Part shown: positions 44,865-53,543 of the stretch, piece after piece | How positions within the stretch are numbered: the stretch's first letter is position 1 | Layout of the letters: each line of letters starts with the position of its first letter | Assembly: GCF_020880975.1 (NCBI RefSeq) | Contig: NZ_JAJIWP010000002.1 | Span: 62,001-126,000 of the forward strand | DNA: 64,000 nucleotides | Source: Mucilaginibacter sp. UR6-1 | GTDB lineage: Bacteria > Bacteroidota > Bacteroidia > Sphingobacteriales > Sphingobacteriaceae | Reading direction: 5' to 3' | Translations under genes and position numbers: made by a program | Notes under the pieces: model-generated | What the model was told of the DNA's origin: nothing | Databases searched by the model: none | What the model saw: the letters and a program-made list of their open reading frames with translations, nothing else

Positions 44865-46112
44865 ATGAAGAGCCTGCTTAATAATCTTACATTTCGCGTT
44901 ATTGTCGCCATTATTTTAGGGGTGATAGTGGGTTATTATTTTAAAGGGTTCGCGCCTGCCGCGCAAATGATCAGCAAGATATTTATCAACCTGATAACGA
45001 TGCTGATTGCACCTATCATATTTTTTACCATTGTGTTGGGCATAGCCAATATGGGCGATATGAAGAAGGTAGGCCGTGTAGGCGGAAAGGCATTATTGTA
45101 CTTTGAGATAGTGACCACCTTTGCCCTGATGATAGGCCTGCTGGTGGCTAACCTGCTTAAACCGGGTAAGGGGATCGATGTAAACAGGAGTGTTGATGCC
45201 TCAAAAATAGCCGACTACCAAAAGGCCGCGCATAATATGCAATGGGGCGATTTTTTTCTGCATATCGTGCCCCATAATGTTTTTGATGCCTTTACCCGTG
45301 GCGATATTTTGCAGATCCTGTTCTTTGCCATTCTGTTTGGCTACGGGCTGAGCAAAATGGGCGATGCCGGTAAATCATTGCTCACTACCTTTGATAAATT
45401 AAGCAAAGTGTTCTTCAATATTATGAAGGTGGTAATGGCGCTGGCACCTATAGGTGCTTTTGGCGGGATGGCCTATACCGTGGGCACTTACGGCACCAAA
45501 GCACTGCTGCCTATGGCCAAGCTGATGGGGTCGGTATACCTTACCATGTTTTTGTTTGTATTTGTGGTGCTCAATATAATTTGCAGGCTGTATAAGTTCA
45601 GCCTGTGGCAATACCTCAAACACATAAGGCAGGAAATACTGGTGGTACTGGGCACATCATCATCCGAATCGGCCCTACCGAGTATGATGGAAAAGATGGA
45701 AAAGTTCGGCTGCTCGCGCTCGGTTGTCGGCCTGGTTATTCCAACCGGTTACTCGTTTAATTTGGATGGCACCACCATTTACCTGAGCATGGCCACCATC
45801 TTTTTGGCACAGGTGTTTAACATTCCCTTATCTATTGAGCAGCAGCTCACCATTATTGGTATACTGATGGTTACCTCAAAAGGGGCGGCGGCGGTAACTG
45901 GCGGCGGCTTTATTGTGCTTACCTCAACATTGGCGGCTATTAAAGTTATCCCGGTTGAAAGTGTGGCGTTGCTGCTGGGCGTTGACCGTTTTATGTCAGA
46001 AGCGCGGGCTATTACCAACCTGATCGGTAACGGAATAGCTACTGTGGTGATCGCGAAGAGTGAGGGGGAGTTTCATCAGCCGGATGAATTACGTAAAGGC
46101 AGTGCGGTTTAA
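44865..46112 (+). CDS. Dicarboxylate/amino acid:cation symporter (DAACS family)
   Basis: A 415-residue inner membrane symporter of the GltP/DctA type that takes up glutamate, aspartate or C4-dicarboxylates with protons or sodium. Family motifs are the SSSESALPSMMEKMEKFG re-entrant loop, the GYSFNLDGTTIYLSMATIFLAQ helix (the NMDGT motif) and the second hairpin loop TSKGAAAVTGGGFIVL. A late LLGVDRFMSEARAITNLIGNG contains substrate-binding Asp, Arg and Asn. The stop overlaps the stop of the convergent AsmA-like gene by 4 bases. Confidence 0.94.
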   Translation: MKSLLNNLTFRVIVAIILGVIVGYYFKGFAPAAQMISKIFINLITMLIAPIIFFTIVLGIANMGDMKKVGRVGGKALLYFEIVTTFALMIGLLVANLLKPGKGIDVNRSVDASKIADYQKAAHNMQWGDFFLHIVPHNVFDAFTRGDILQILFFAILFGYGLSKMGDAGKSLLTTFDKLSKVFFNIMKVVMALAPIGAFGGMAYTVGTYGTKALLPMAKLMGSVYLTMFLFVFVVLNIICRLYKFSLWQYLKHIRQEILVVLGTSSSESALPSMMEKMEKFGCSRSVVGLVIPTGYSFNLDGTTIYLSMATIFLAQVFNIPLSIEQQLTIIGILMVTSKGAAAVTGGGFIVLTSTLAAIKVIPVESVALLLGVDRFMSEARAITNLIGNGIATVVIAKSEGEFHQPDELRKGSAV

Positions 46113-47869
46113 TCCTTCTTCTTTTTCTCTTTAGCTTTTTTCTCTTTTTCCAGATCGCCTTCGCTCAACTTTGAGTTGGCCTTTTTCTCGTCCATATCGC
46201 TAACGCCGGCGCATTCTTTAATACCCGAAAACAGGGTTTTCCATACCAGCTTAAAAAACGCGTAATTAACCGGCCGAATGAAATTGATATTTGCCGAGCG
46301 CGGCGTTTTGCCAGGTTCATCCGGGTTATTACGCTCGATTACCAGGTGATTGGCCAGTATGGACATCAATCCTTTTTTCTTGAGTTTACCGTCGTCCTCA
46401 TCAAGTTTCAGTATGCCTATCTTCAGGTCATCATACAACATGGTCACCTTACCTTTGGCGCGGTAACGGTTAGCATCGATATTAAAATCGAGCCGCTTTA
46501 AATTGCCCGATGTTACCTTTACCATTGATATTGGCGCAACCCCACGGTTAATGCCCGATAGCTCCATGGGGCCTAAACTGCCGCGATAACTAAAGGCGGC
46601 ATCCTTATCGGTAAGGTTAAGGCCAAACTTAACATCAAGCCTGCCCTTGCCCATAAAGTAGCTGGTAATATCAATGCGGCACATGTTGTTTTTTTGCAAT
46701 GCCCGCTTGTTGTTGGTAATATTGAACATTCGGCCACTTGTATTGCTAAAAGTGAGCGTGCCGGTTTTTTTAGATTTTTTATTGTATTCGGTATAAAGTA
46801 TGTTCAGCTTTTTTAAGGTAACGGTATCAACCCGTAAACCAAAATCAAGGTTACGCAGCGCCACATGCGGAAAACTGTTCACGTTTTCTTTGGCGGGTGT
46901 GCTTAGCTTGTTGGGTGCTTTGTATATGTTAATGGTTCCGTTAACCAGTCTTAAACCTGCTACCGTAAAAGTGCGGTACTTGTAATAATTCATAAAGTCG
47001 AACCGGTTAAGCTGTACCGAATCCAAGGATATATTAAAACGATCGCCGCGTGTTTTATTAAAGAACAACAGGTTGTTAAATGGCTTCAGCTTTATGCCCT
47101 GTATGCAAAGCTGTTTATATTGGGTAGATAGTTTGATGCTTTTAATATCATACAGATACAAAGCATCCGGCGTTTTGCCGCTGTAATTCTTTATCTCGGT
47201 AGTAACATCCCGGCAATAAAAAAAGCGGGAAGTGTCATTTTGAGTGGTCGAGTCAATAAATAGATCGGCAGCATGCAGGTTTACCTGGCTTATTTCGGTA
47301 AGCAGTGGGCGTTTGTGCGAATAATCAATATGCCTGAATTTTAATCCGTCCAGTACAATCTCACCTACACGTATGCTGCGCAGGCTTTTTGATATACGCT
47401 GCCATATGGTGCGGTTATCCTTAGCGGGTTTGTCCTCGGTATTATTGGCCTCATAGCTCATGTCTATCTCGGGCTCTATCAATATCACACGCCCTACATC
47501 AATTTTTTTACTGAAATAAAATTTGAGTGCCTTTACACCGGTAAGCATTACCTGCTTTACTTTAAGGCTGTAAAGGTTATTGGGTGCCCCGCCTGCTTTC
47601 TTTTTAGCGTGATATACTGCAGTATCAACCTTTAGGGTAGCGTTATCAATAACTATTTTGCCTTGCAGCAGGTTTATTTCGGCCTCGGTAAAATCGGCAA
47701 TGTAAAGGCTGTCGCTGCTTTCGCGTATACTGCTGCGCAGCTTATCCTGCAGCATGGGTTTAAGGTAGTGGTTAAGTATAAGGGCAGCGCCAACTACCAA
47801 AACAGCAACAACCAGCAACGCATAAACCGTTACCCTTTGCCATTTATGTTTAAAAAATTTTGCTGCCAT
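46109..47869 (-). CDS. AsmA-like / DUF748-like single-pass envelope protein
   Basis: A 586-residue protein with one N-terminal membrane helix (about 14-34, VYALLVVAVLVVGAALILNHYL) and a long periplasmic body of repeated beta-strands with the rhythm ITNN...LDFGLRVDTVTLKKLNI...TFSNTSGRMFNI. This pattern resembles AsmA/DUF748 proteins, which sit in the envelope and may carry lipids between membranes. The C-terminus is a strongly charged tail (LEKEKKAKEKKKKD). Function is inferred only from fold likeness. It is convergent and overlapping with the symporter gene and divergent from miaB. Confidence 0.7.
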   Translation of the reverse strand: MAAKFFKHKWQRVTVYALLVVAVLVVGAALILNHYLKPMLQDKLRSSIRESSDSLYIADFTEAEINLLQGKIVIDNATLKVDTAVYHAKKKAGGAPNNLYSLKVKQVMLTGVKALKFYFSKKIDVGRVILIEPEIDMSYEANNTEDKPAKDNRTIWQRISKSLRSIRVGEIVLDGLKFRHIDYSHKRPLLTEISQVNLHAADLFIDSTTQNDTSRFFYCRDVTTEIKNYSGKTPDALYLYDIKSIKLSTQYKQLCIQGIKLKPFNNLLFFNKTRGDRFNISLDSVQLNRFDFMNYYKYRTFTVAGLRLVNGTINIYKAPNKLSTPAKENVNSFPHVALRNLDFGLRVDTVTLKKLNILYTEYNKKSKKTGTLTFSNTSGRMFNITNNKRALQKNNMCRIDITSYFMGKGRLDVKFGLNLTDKDAAFSYRGSLGPMELSGINRGVAPISMVKVTSGNLKRLDFNIDANRYRAKGKVTMLYDDLKIGILKLDEDDGKLKKKGLMSILANHLVIERNNPDEPGKTPRSANINFIRPVNYAFFKLVWKTLFSGIKECAGVSDMDEKKANSKLSEGDLEKEKKAKEKKKKD

Positions 47870-47999
47870 TAAATTAATTAGTGTTTATACAGGTTAAAGG
47901 CCTATCGCCTCAATTTAGTGCTATTTAATCAGCATAACAACAAAAAGCCTATTTTGTTAATTGGCTGACAAAGTGTCACCCAATATTTAAAAGATTGTG

Positions 48000-48007
48000 T
48001 ATTTTTG
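48000..48007 (+). promoter_or_regulatory. Candidate -7 promoter box for miaB
   Basis: TATTTTTG, an exact TAnnTTTG match, lies 19 bases before the ATG at 48027. It falls inside the longer open frame that begins at a GTG at 47997 and so argues for the shorter protein. Confidence 0.5.
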
Positions 48008-48026
48008 CAGCCACAAGAATTTAAGC

Positions 48027-49520
48027 ATGATAGATTTGGTAATTCCGGATAAGACACACGACGAGAGCAGGCAGGGCGAAGCTTTGATTTTAGAGCCAAC
48101 GGGCAAAAACAATGGCCGCAAGCTGTATATTGAAAGCTATGGCTGTGCCATGAATTTTTCGGACAGCGAGATCGTAGCATCTATTTTAGCCGAGCAGGGT
48201 TTTGAAACCACCAAAGACTATAATAATGCCGATGTGATATTTATCAATACCTGCTCAATACGTGAAAACGCCGAGCAGCGCGTGCGTAACCGCCTAAAGG
48301 AGTTTACTATTGCCAAGGTGAAAAACCCGGATATGGTGGTAGGTGTGCTGGGCTGTATGGCCGAACGCCTCAAATCAAAATTTTTAGAAGAAGAAAAACT
48401 GGTTGACGTGGTAGTGGGTCCTGACGCTTACCGCGACCTGCCCAACCTGATAGATAAAGTTGACGGCGGGCAGAAAGCCGTTAACGTATTATTATCCCGC
48501 GAGGAAACTTATGCCGATATAAGCCCGGTGCGTTTAAACAGCAATGGCATTAACGCCTTTGTATCTATAATGCGCGGGTGCGATAACATGTGCTCGTTTT
48601 GCGTGGTGCCGTTTACACGTGGTCGTGAACGCAGTCGTGATGCACACTCCATTGTTGCCGAATGTACTGACCTGTACAACAAAGGCTACCGCGAGGTTAC
48701 CTTGCTGGGCCAGAATGTAGACTCATACAAATGGAGCGCGACAACATTGCCCCAATATGCCGCTGAGGGAACGGCTCCAGAAGCCGCAAATGCTCAAGTC
48801 CTCCCCCTCGGGGAGGATTTAGGAGGGCTCGGGGTGGTGAACTTTGCCAACCTTTTAGAAATGGTAGCGCAGGTTAGTCCTGAACTGCGTGTACGCTTCT
48901 CTACATCGCACCCCAAGGATATTACAGACGAGGTGCTGTACACCATGGCCAAATACGATAATATTTGTAACTATATACACCTGCCGGTACAATCAGGCAA
49001 CAGCCGTGTGCTGGAACTGATGAACCGTACCTACGACCGTGAATGGTATCTGGACAGGGTAAACGCCATACGCCGCATCATCCCGGGTTGTGGTATATCA
49101 ACCGATGTGATCACCGGTTTTTGTACCGAGACTGAAGAAGAGCATGCTGATACATTAAGCATGATGGATTACGTGCAGTACGATTTTGCCTACATGTTCA
49201 TGTACTCCGAAAGGCCGGGCACGCTTGCCGCCAAGCGCTATGCTGATGATATACCCGAAACTGTAAAAAGCCGCAGGTTAAAAGAGGTTGTTGCCAAGCA
49301 GCAGCAGTACTCTTACGTCAAACTGCAACAGCAGTTAGGTAAGGTACAACGTGTGCTGATCGAGGGTTTCTCAAAAAAATCAGACCAGGATTATTGCGGC
49401 CGTAACGATCAGAATGCCATGGTGGTATTCCCGGTACATCCGGATTATAAGCCAGGCCAGTACGCCAACGTGCTGGTTGAACGAACTACAACGGCAACGT
49501 TAATTGGAAAAATAATTTAA
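48027..49520 (+). CDS. miaB: tRNA-2-methylthio-N6-dimethylallyladenosine synthase
   Basis: A 497-residue radical SAM methylthiotransferase that modifies A37 of tRNAs reading UNN codons. The N-terminal domain has the three cysteines of the auxiliary cluster ([36 protein letters not shown]). The radical SAM cluster motif is [22 protein letters not shown], and a C-terminal TRAM domain binds tRNA. Residues about 237-270, just after [11 protein letters not shown], are an insertion whose last part is encoded by a family B repeat. The start is ATG 48027. It leads a probable operon with a sigma-54 activator, lptE, an acidic protein and secG. Confidence 0.96.
   Translation: MIDLVIPDKTHDESRQGEALILEPTGKNNGRKLYIESYGCAMNFSDSEIVASILAEQGFETTKDYNNADVIFINTCSIRENAEQRVRNRLKEFTIAKVKNPDMVVGVLGCMAERLKSKFLEEEKLVDVVVGPDAYRDLPNLIDKVDGGQKAVNVLLSREETYADISPVRLNSNGINAFVSIMRGCDNMCSFCVVPFTRGRERSRDAHSIVAECTDLYNKGYREVTLLGQNVDSYKWSATTLPQYAAEGTAPEAANAQVLPLGEDLGGLGVVNFANLLEMVAQVSPELRVRFSTSHPKDITDEVLYTMAKYDNICNYIHLPVQSGNSRVLELMNRTYDREWYLDRVNAIRRIIPGCGISTDVITGFCTETEEEHADTLSMMDYVQYDFAYMFMYSERPGTLAAKRYADDIPETVKSRRLKEVVAKQQQYSYVKLQQQLGKVQRVLIEGFSKKSDQDYCGRNDQNAMVVFPVHPDYKPGQYANVLVERTTTATLIGKII
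48797..48838. repeat. Family B repeat inside miaB
   Basis: GTCCTCCCCCTCGGGGAGGA followed by TTTAGGAGGGCTCGGGGTGG matches the intergenic family B elements, closest to the inverted copy at 38404. It is in frame and encodes the sequence [12 protein letters not shown]. Confidence 0.75.
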
Positions 49521-49620
49521 TGTGCAGATGTGCAAATGTGTAAATGTGCAGATGAAAACATTTCATTATCTGCTCATTTGTAATCAACGCATCTGCACAT
49601 CTACATATCTGCACATCTAA
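49521..49620. repeat. Class E word-array hairpin between miaB and the sigma-54 activator
   Basis: The left half repeats ATGTGCAGATGTGCAAATGT with variation. The right half answers with TCATTTGTAATCAACGCATC and CTGCACATCTACATATCTGC. It begins at the base after the miaB stop codon and ends two bases before the next start codon, so it forms the entire intercistronic region. Confidence 0.75.
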
Positions 49621-49622
49621 AA

Positions 49623-50891
49623 ATGGATATACAAGAAATTAAACAACGCTTTGGTATCATCGGCAATTCGCCGCTGCTAAACCGGGCTATAGATATTGCC
49701 AACCAGGTTGCCCCTACTGATATTTCGGTATTAATTACCGGCGAAAGCGGTAGTGGTAAAGAGGTTTTTTCGCATATTATACACCAGATCAGTCCGCGTA
49801 AGCATGGTCCTTTCATTGCGGTTAACTGCGGTGCCATACCCGAGGGTACTATTGATTCAGAATTGTTCGGTCACGAAAAAGGTGCCTATACCGGTGCGGT
49901 GGGCGAACGTAAGGGTTATTTTGAAACCGTTAACGGCGGCACCATATTTTTAGATGAGATAGCCGAAATGCCGCTGGGTACGCAGGCGCGTTTGCTGCGT
50001 GTGCTGGAGTCGGGCCAGTTTATCAAGGTAGGCTCATCAAAGGTTGAAAAAACCAACGTGCGCGTTATTGCCGCTACCAACGTTGATGTATATGACGCGG
50101 TTAAGGCAGGCAAATTCAGGGAGGATCTGTACTACCGCTTAAACACGGTACCACTGCGTATACCACCACTGCGCGATCGTAAGGAAGATGTTTACTTATT
50201 GTTCCGCAAGTTCACGTCAGATTTTACCGATAAATACCGTACCCCGCCCATCCAGCTTGATGATGAGGCGCAGCAGGTATTGGTAAATTATTCATGGCCG
50301 GGTAACGTTCGCCAGTTAAAAAATATGGCCGAGCAGTTAGCCGTGCTGGAGCGCGACCGCATCATTACTGCGCAAACGCTGCTTACCTACATACCGCACG
50401 AAACAAGCCGCAGCAATTTGCCTATGCGTTTGGATAATCAGCCTAAGGAAGATTTTTCGGAGCGCGATATACTATACAAAGTGCTTTTTGATATGAAGCG
50501 CGATATGGTAGAGCTGAAAAAACTGGTGGCCAATATTATTGAGCATGGCGGCGTACCTGCTAATTACGACGACCATTCGCAGGCCATAAACCAGCTTTAT
50601 CGCGATATTGAATTACCGCAAAGCACCGAGGCACAATTTACTTTGCATCATCCCGTTAATGCCAGTATCAATACGCCGGTAAGCAACCATAATCACAATA
50701 ATAATAATAACGATTACCATATAACCCACGAAGCTGAGGAAGTAGAAGAATCGTTATCGCTGATTGAAAAGGAATCAGACCTGATACGCAAGGCCCTTAA
50801 GAAACATAAAGGCAAACGTAAACTGGCCGCTGGTGAGCTGGGCATATCCGAGCGTACGTTGTACCGCAAGATCAAAGAGCTAAATTTATAG
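49623..50891 (+). CDS. Sigma-54-dependent transcriptional activator without receiver domain
   Basis: A 422-residue bacterial enhancer-binding protein. The AAA+ domain (about 10-240) has Walker A GESGSGKE (40-47), the sigma-54 contact loop GAYTGA (87-92, a Phe-to-Tyr variant of GAFTGA) and FLDEIAEMPLGTQARLLRVLE. A helical linker with an Asn-rich tract (NHNHNNNNND, about 355-366) leads to a Fis-type helix-turn-helix (KGKRKLAAGELGISERTLYRKIKEL). It starts straight at the AAA+ domain, so its control is not by a fused sensor. It sits between miaB and lptE, an arrangement I know from related Bacteroidota. An envelope target is plausible but unproven. Confidence 0.92.
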   Translation: MDIQEIKQRFGIIGNSPLLNRAIDIANQVAPTDISVLITGESGSGKEVFSHIIHQISPRKHGPFIAVNCGAIPEGTIDSELFGHEKGAYTGAVGERKGYFETVNGGTIFLDEIAEMPLGTQARLLRVLESGQFIKVGSSKVEKTNVRVIAATNVDVYDAVKAGKFREDLYYRLNTVPLRIPPLRDRKEDVYLLFRKFTSDFTDKYRTPPIQLDDEAQQVLVNYSWPGNVRQLKNMAEQLAVLERDRIITAQTLLTYIPHETSRSNLPMRLDNQPKEDFSERDILYKVLFDMKRDMVELKKLVANIIEHGGVPANYDDHSQAINQLYRDIELPQSTEAQFTLHHPVNASINTPVSNHNHNNNNNDYHITHEAEEVEESLSLIEKESDLIRKALKKHKGKRKLAAGELGISERTLYRKIKELNL

Positions 50892-50897
50892 GGCTAA

Positions 50898-51416
50898 ATG
50901 AGAAGAATACTTGTTTTTTTTGTAGCGATGACCGGGCTTATGCTCCTGTCGCAATCATGCAGCATTACGCTTAACGGAGCCTCTATACCCGCCGAACTTA
51001 AAACCATCAACATTGAGTTTTTTGAAAACAACGCGCCGCTGGTAGTAAGCAACCTGAGCCAGGATTTTACCGAGGGGCTCAAAGCCCGTATCCGTTCGCA
51101 ATCAAGATTAAATATTGTGCGCGATCCGGCGGCTAATGCCACCATGTCCGGCTCAATTGTAAATTATACCATTACGCCGGTGTCTGTTGAGGCTACCAAC
51201 CCTAATACGCCGCCTATTGCAAACGCATCGCGTTTAAGCATTACCGTTAATGTGAAATATACTAACGAAATAGACAAAAAGTATAATTTTGAGCAGCAGT
51301 TTACCAAGTACCAGGATTTTCAGGGCGATATTTCATCGCGAGAGCAAACCCTGATACAGAACATTATACGGCAATTGGTTGATGATATTTTTAATAAAGC
51401 TTTTGCCAATTGGTAA
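50898..51416 (+). CDS. lptE: LPS assembly lipoprotein LptE
   Basis: A 172-residue outer membrane lipoprotein (lipobox LLSQSC, Cys21) of the Bacteroidota LptE type, which plugs the LptD barrel and helps place lipopolysaccharide in the outer leaflet. Supporting stretches are NIEFFENNAPLVVSNLSQDFTEGLKARI, the beta-strand region SGSIVNYTITPVSVEA and the C-terminal helix SREQTLIQNIIRQLVDDIFNKAFANW. It starts 6 bases after the activator's stop codon and is followed by the 458-codon gene, so all belong to one operon. Confidence 0.9.
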   Translation: MRRILVFFVAMTGLMLLSQSCSITLNGASIPAELKTINIEFFENNAPLVVSNLSQDFTEGLKARIRSQSRLNIVRDPAANATMSGSIVNYTITPVSVEATNPNTPPIANASRLSITVNVKYTNEIDKKYNFEQQFTKYQDFQGDISSREQTLIQNIIRQLVDDIFNKAFANW

Positions 51417-51437
51417 GCAATTCGTAGTTTCAACCTC

Positions 51438-52814
51438 GTGGATCATTACAGCAATAATCAGCAGTACCAGTTTTTAGCACATTTGCTAAGCAATCCCGCC
51501 GGGAGCGGGCAGGCTTATGTTAATGAGCTGCAACAACTGGTAAAAAGCTATCCGCAAAGCGGCATTTTACAGGCATTGCTGTCGCAGGCGCTTAACGAAA
51601 AGGCGGCACCGGCCGCAGCATTGTATTTTGATCCGCGCGCGCTGTATACGCTGCTGAATGATCCGGCTGCATTGCCCGTAGTACAAGCCGAACAGATTTA
51701 TTATCAGCAGGAAAATATCGCCGTAAGGCAAAAGGAAACAGTAGCCGAAGTTGCGGAGGACGTAGCAGCAGTGGAACTAATAACAGCACAGCCAGAAAAT
51801 GAAGCTATTGCCGCCGAACCGCTGGTTGATGAAACCGGGGTGTTTGAAGAGATAACGCCGATTGAGCAAATAGCCATTAAACCGGTAGAGGACGAAGAAA
51901 TCAGATCATCTGATGAACCTATTGACGAAGAGGTTTACGAGGAGATAGTAGGCATTGATGATATAACTACCGTTGTTAAGCTGCCTGAGCCGGAAGAAAC
52001 TGAAGCTACCCATTTTACTTACGAAGACCCGTACAGCGCCGAAGATACACGTGAATTGATTGAAGAAGCGGGCAATACAATTGAAAGTAACAGCGCCGCA
52101 CCTGTTGAAGCAGAGCCTAACTTTAAACTTAATGATGAAGAAGAAAGGCTGATTGTTGGCAATATTGCGGCTACTGATTATTTTATGTTTGATAAAGCCT
52201 TCGGCAGGATTGAAGAATCAGCACCGGAACCTGCAGCCGAAACTGCTCCAACAGTTGAAAATACCCAAACTGAAACGGCTTTAGAACACAAAAAATATAC
52301 ATCGCGTTACCACGATGAGCAAATGCCATACACCTTTTTATGGTGGCTGGATAAAACACGCCGCGAATATTCAGGCATATACCGCCCATACTCAAAATAT
52401 ACACCCGAGCAGCAGGCTATAGTAGCCGAAAAAATGGCTGCCGCCGATGCCCTGCAGCAGCAGTACATTGAAAATATATTCCATCTTTCATCAGTTGAAA
52501 GCCTTGACCAAAATACAGCCGATAACCAGGCTACTGAGGTTAAACACAAAGGCGACGAGATTATTGAGCGCTTTATAAAAGAAGAACCGCAAATTAAGCC
52601 GCCAAGCAGTGAAAAACTGGATAACGAGAACAAGGCCAAGCGCAGCTCAGAAGATAGCAGCGAACTGGTAAGCGAAACCCTGGCCAACATTTATGCCGAC
52701 CAGATGCTTTACCACAAAGCCATAGTGATTTACAGAAAATTAATGTTGAAATTTCCGGAAAAAAGCCGTTACTTTGCCGACCGTATAGAGAGTTTAGAAA
52801 AGAAAACAAGTTGA
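51438..52814 (+). CDS. Acidic protein between lptE and secG, function unknown
   Basis: A 458-residue soluble protein starting at a GTG; no ATG fits between the lptE stop codon and this point. It has no signal peptide. Residues 1-60 look helical (YQFLAHLLSNPAGSGQAYVNELQQLVKSYP) and may form a TPR-like hairpin. Residues about 100-270 are acidic, Glu/Val/Ala-rich and probably disordered. The C-terminus has another TPR-like helical pair (ETLANIYADQMLYHKAIVIYRKLMLKFPEKSRYFADRIESLEKK). Gene order (lptE, this gene, secG) suggests a link to envelope biogenesis. It stands 10 bases ahead of secG. No domain name can be given with confidence. Confidence 0.75.
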   Translation: MDHYSNNQQYQFLAHLLSNPAGSGQAYVNELQQLVKSYPQSGILQALLSQALNEKAAPAAALYFDPRALYTLLNDPAALPVVQAEQIYYQQENIAVRQKETVAEVAEDVAAVELITAQPENEAIAAEPLVDETGVFEEITPIEQIAIKPVEDEEIRSSDEPIDEEVYEEIVGIDDITTVVKLPEPEETEATHFTYEDPYSAEDTRELIEEAGNTIESNSAAPVEAEPNFKLNDEEERLIVGNIAATDYFMFDKAFGRIEESAPEPAAETAPTVENTQTETALEHKKYTSRYHDEQMPYTFLWWLDKTRREYSGIYRPYSKYTPEQQAIVAEKMAAADALQQQYIENIFHLSSVESLDQNTADNQATEVKHKGDEIIERFIKEEPQIKPPSSEKLDNENKAKRSSEDSSELVSETLANIYADQMLYHKAIVIYRKLMLKFPEKSRYFADRIESLEKKTS

Positions 52815-52824
52815 TTATAAACAA

Positions 52825-53193
52825 ATGACCATTTTATTATTAGTTATAGCCGTTATAGTGTGCATACTGTTAGGGCTTATTGTGTTGATACAAAACCCTA
52901 AAGGTGGTGGCTTAGCTTCAAATTTCTCTGCTTCATCACAACTGATGGGCGTACAAAAAACAGGCGACTTTTTAGAAAAAGGTACCTGGATACTGGCTAT
53001 TACCCTGATGGTACTGTCGTTAGCTATCAACGTATCTGTAAAAAACGGTGGCCCGGCAGGCGACAGCGATCTGCAACGCCAGATAGATAACGTATCAAAA
53101 CCATCAGCACCGGCTACTACAGCACCGGCACCAACGCTTCCGGGCGCAGGTTCAGGCGCGGCACAAAAACCGGCTGACACGGCTAAAAAATAA
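52825..53193 (+). CDS. secG: Preprotein translocase subunit SecG
   Basis: A 122-residue inner membrane protein that supports SecYEG-mediated export. Two transmembrane helices (about 2-22 and 50-72) flank the conserved cytoplasmic loop QNPKGGGLASNFSASSQLMGVQKTGDFLEKGTW. The C-terminal extension after residue 85 is Pro/Ala-rich (SAPATTAPAPTLPGAGSG), as is common in this phylum. It is the last gene of the operon that includes miaB and lptE, ending at a strong terminator. Confidence 0.94.
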   Translation: MTILLLVIAVIVCILLGLIVLIQNPKGGGLASNFSASSQLMGVQKTGDFLEKGTWILAITLMVLSLAINVSVKNGGPAGDSDLQRQIDNVSKPSAPATTAPAPTLPGAGSGAAQKPADTAKK

Positions 53194-53215
53194 AGATTAG
53201 TCCTTTAAAGATACC

Positions 53216-53251
53216 AAAGGCCTCAACAGTTCATCTGTTGAGGCCTTTTTT
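53216..53251 (+). terminator. Strong rho-independent terminator after secG
   Basis: A perfect 14-bp stem (AAAGGCCTCAACAG / CTGTTGAGGCCTTT) with a TTCAT loop, followed by a T-run, 22 bases after the secG stop codon. Confidence 0.9.
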
Positions 53252-53283
53252 GTGTTGAATGAGTTTTGATGCCAAGTTCGTTT

Positions 53284-53371
53284 ACCCCTCCCTGACCCTC
53301 CCGGGGGAGGGAATTATTTTGCATTAGCTTAACGAATATGATTCCCTCCCCCGGGAGGGTTAGGGAGGGGT
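53284..53371. repeat. Pair of inverted family B repeats
   Basis: Copy 1 (53284-53315, ACCCCTCCCTGACCCTCCCG) and copy 2 (53341-53371, ATTCCCTCCCCCGGGAGGGT) are near-perfect reverse complements with a 25-base spacer. They could form one long cruciform or RNA stem. They lie in the convergent gap between secG and the DUF58 gene. Confidence 0.8.
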
Positions 53372-53451
53372 TTGAGTATGTTTACCATAATCAAGCGACA
53401 AATTTCTCCCCGTACATGGATCTAAATCACAATAAATTTAACCATCGCGTA

Positions 53452-53520
53452 ATTGCGAACGATAGTAAAGGAATCTCTTTAGGACAGTCGCTCGAAGATT
53501 GCTTCGTTCCTCGCAAAGGC
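53452..53520. repeat. Degenerate family C hairpin repeat
   Basis: The right arm (AGATTGCTTCGTTCCTCGCA) matches the family C copy at 38449 closely. The left arm (TAATTGCGAACGATAGTAAA) is diverged, so the stem is weak. It lies 24 bases before the DUF58 stop codon. Together with the family B pair it makes the same set of elements as at 38404-38638. Confidence 0.65.
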
Positions 53521-53543
53521 GTGGTTATTTAGATTCAGGAGGA

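Noticed and set aside
49521..49620. Possible CRISPR or VNTR locus
   Set aside because: Repeats are short, variable and palindromic as a whole; classed as a class E hairpin array.
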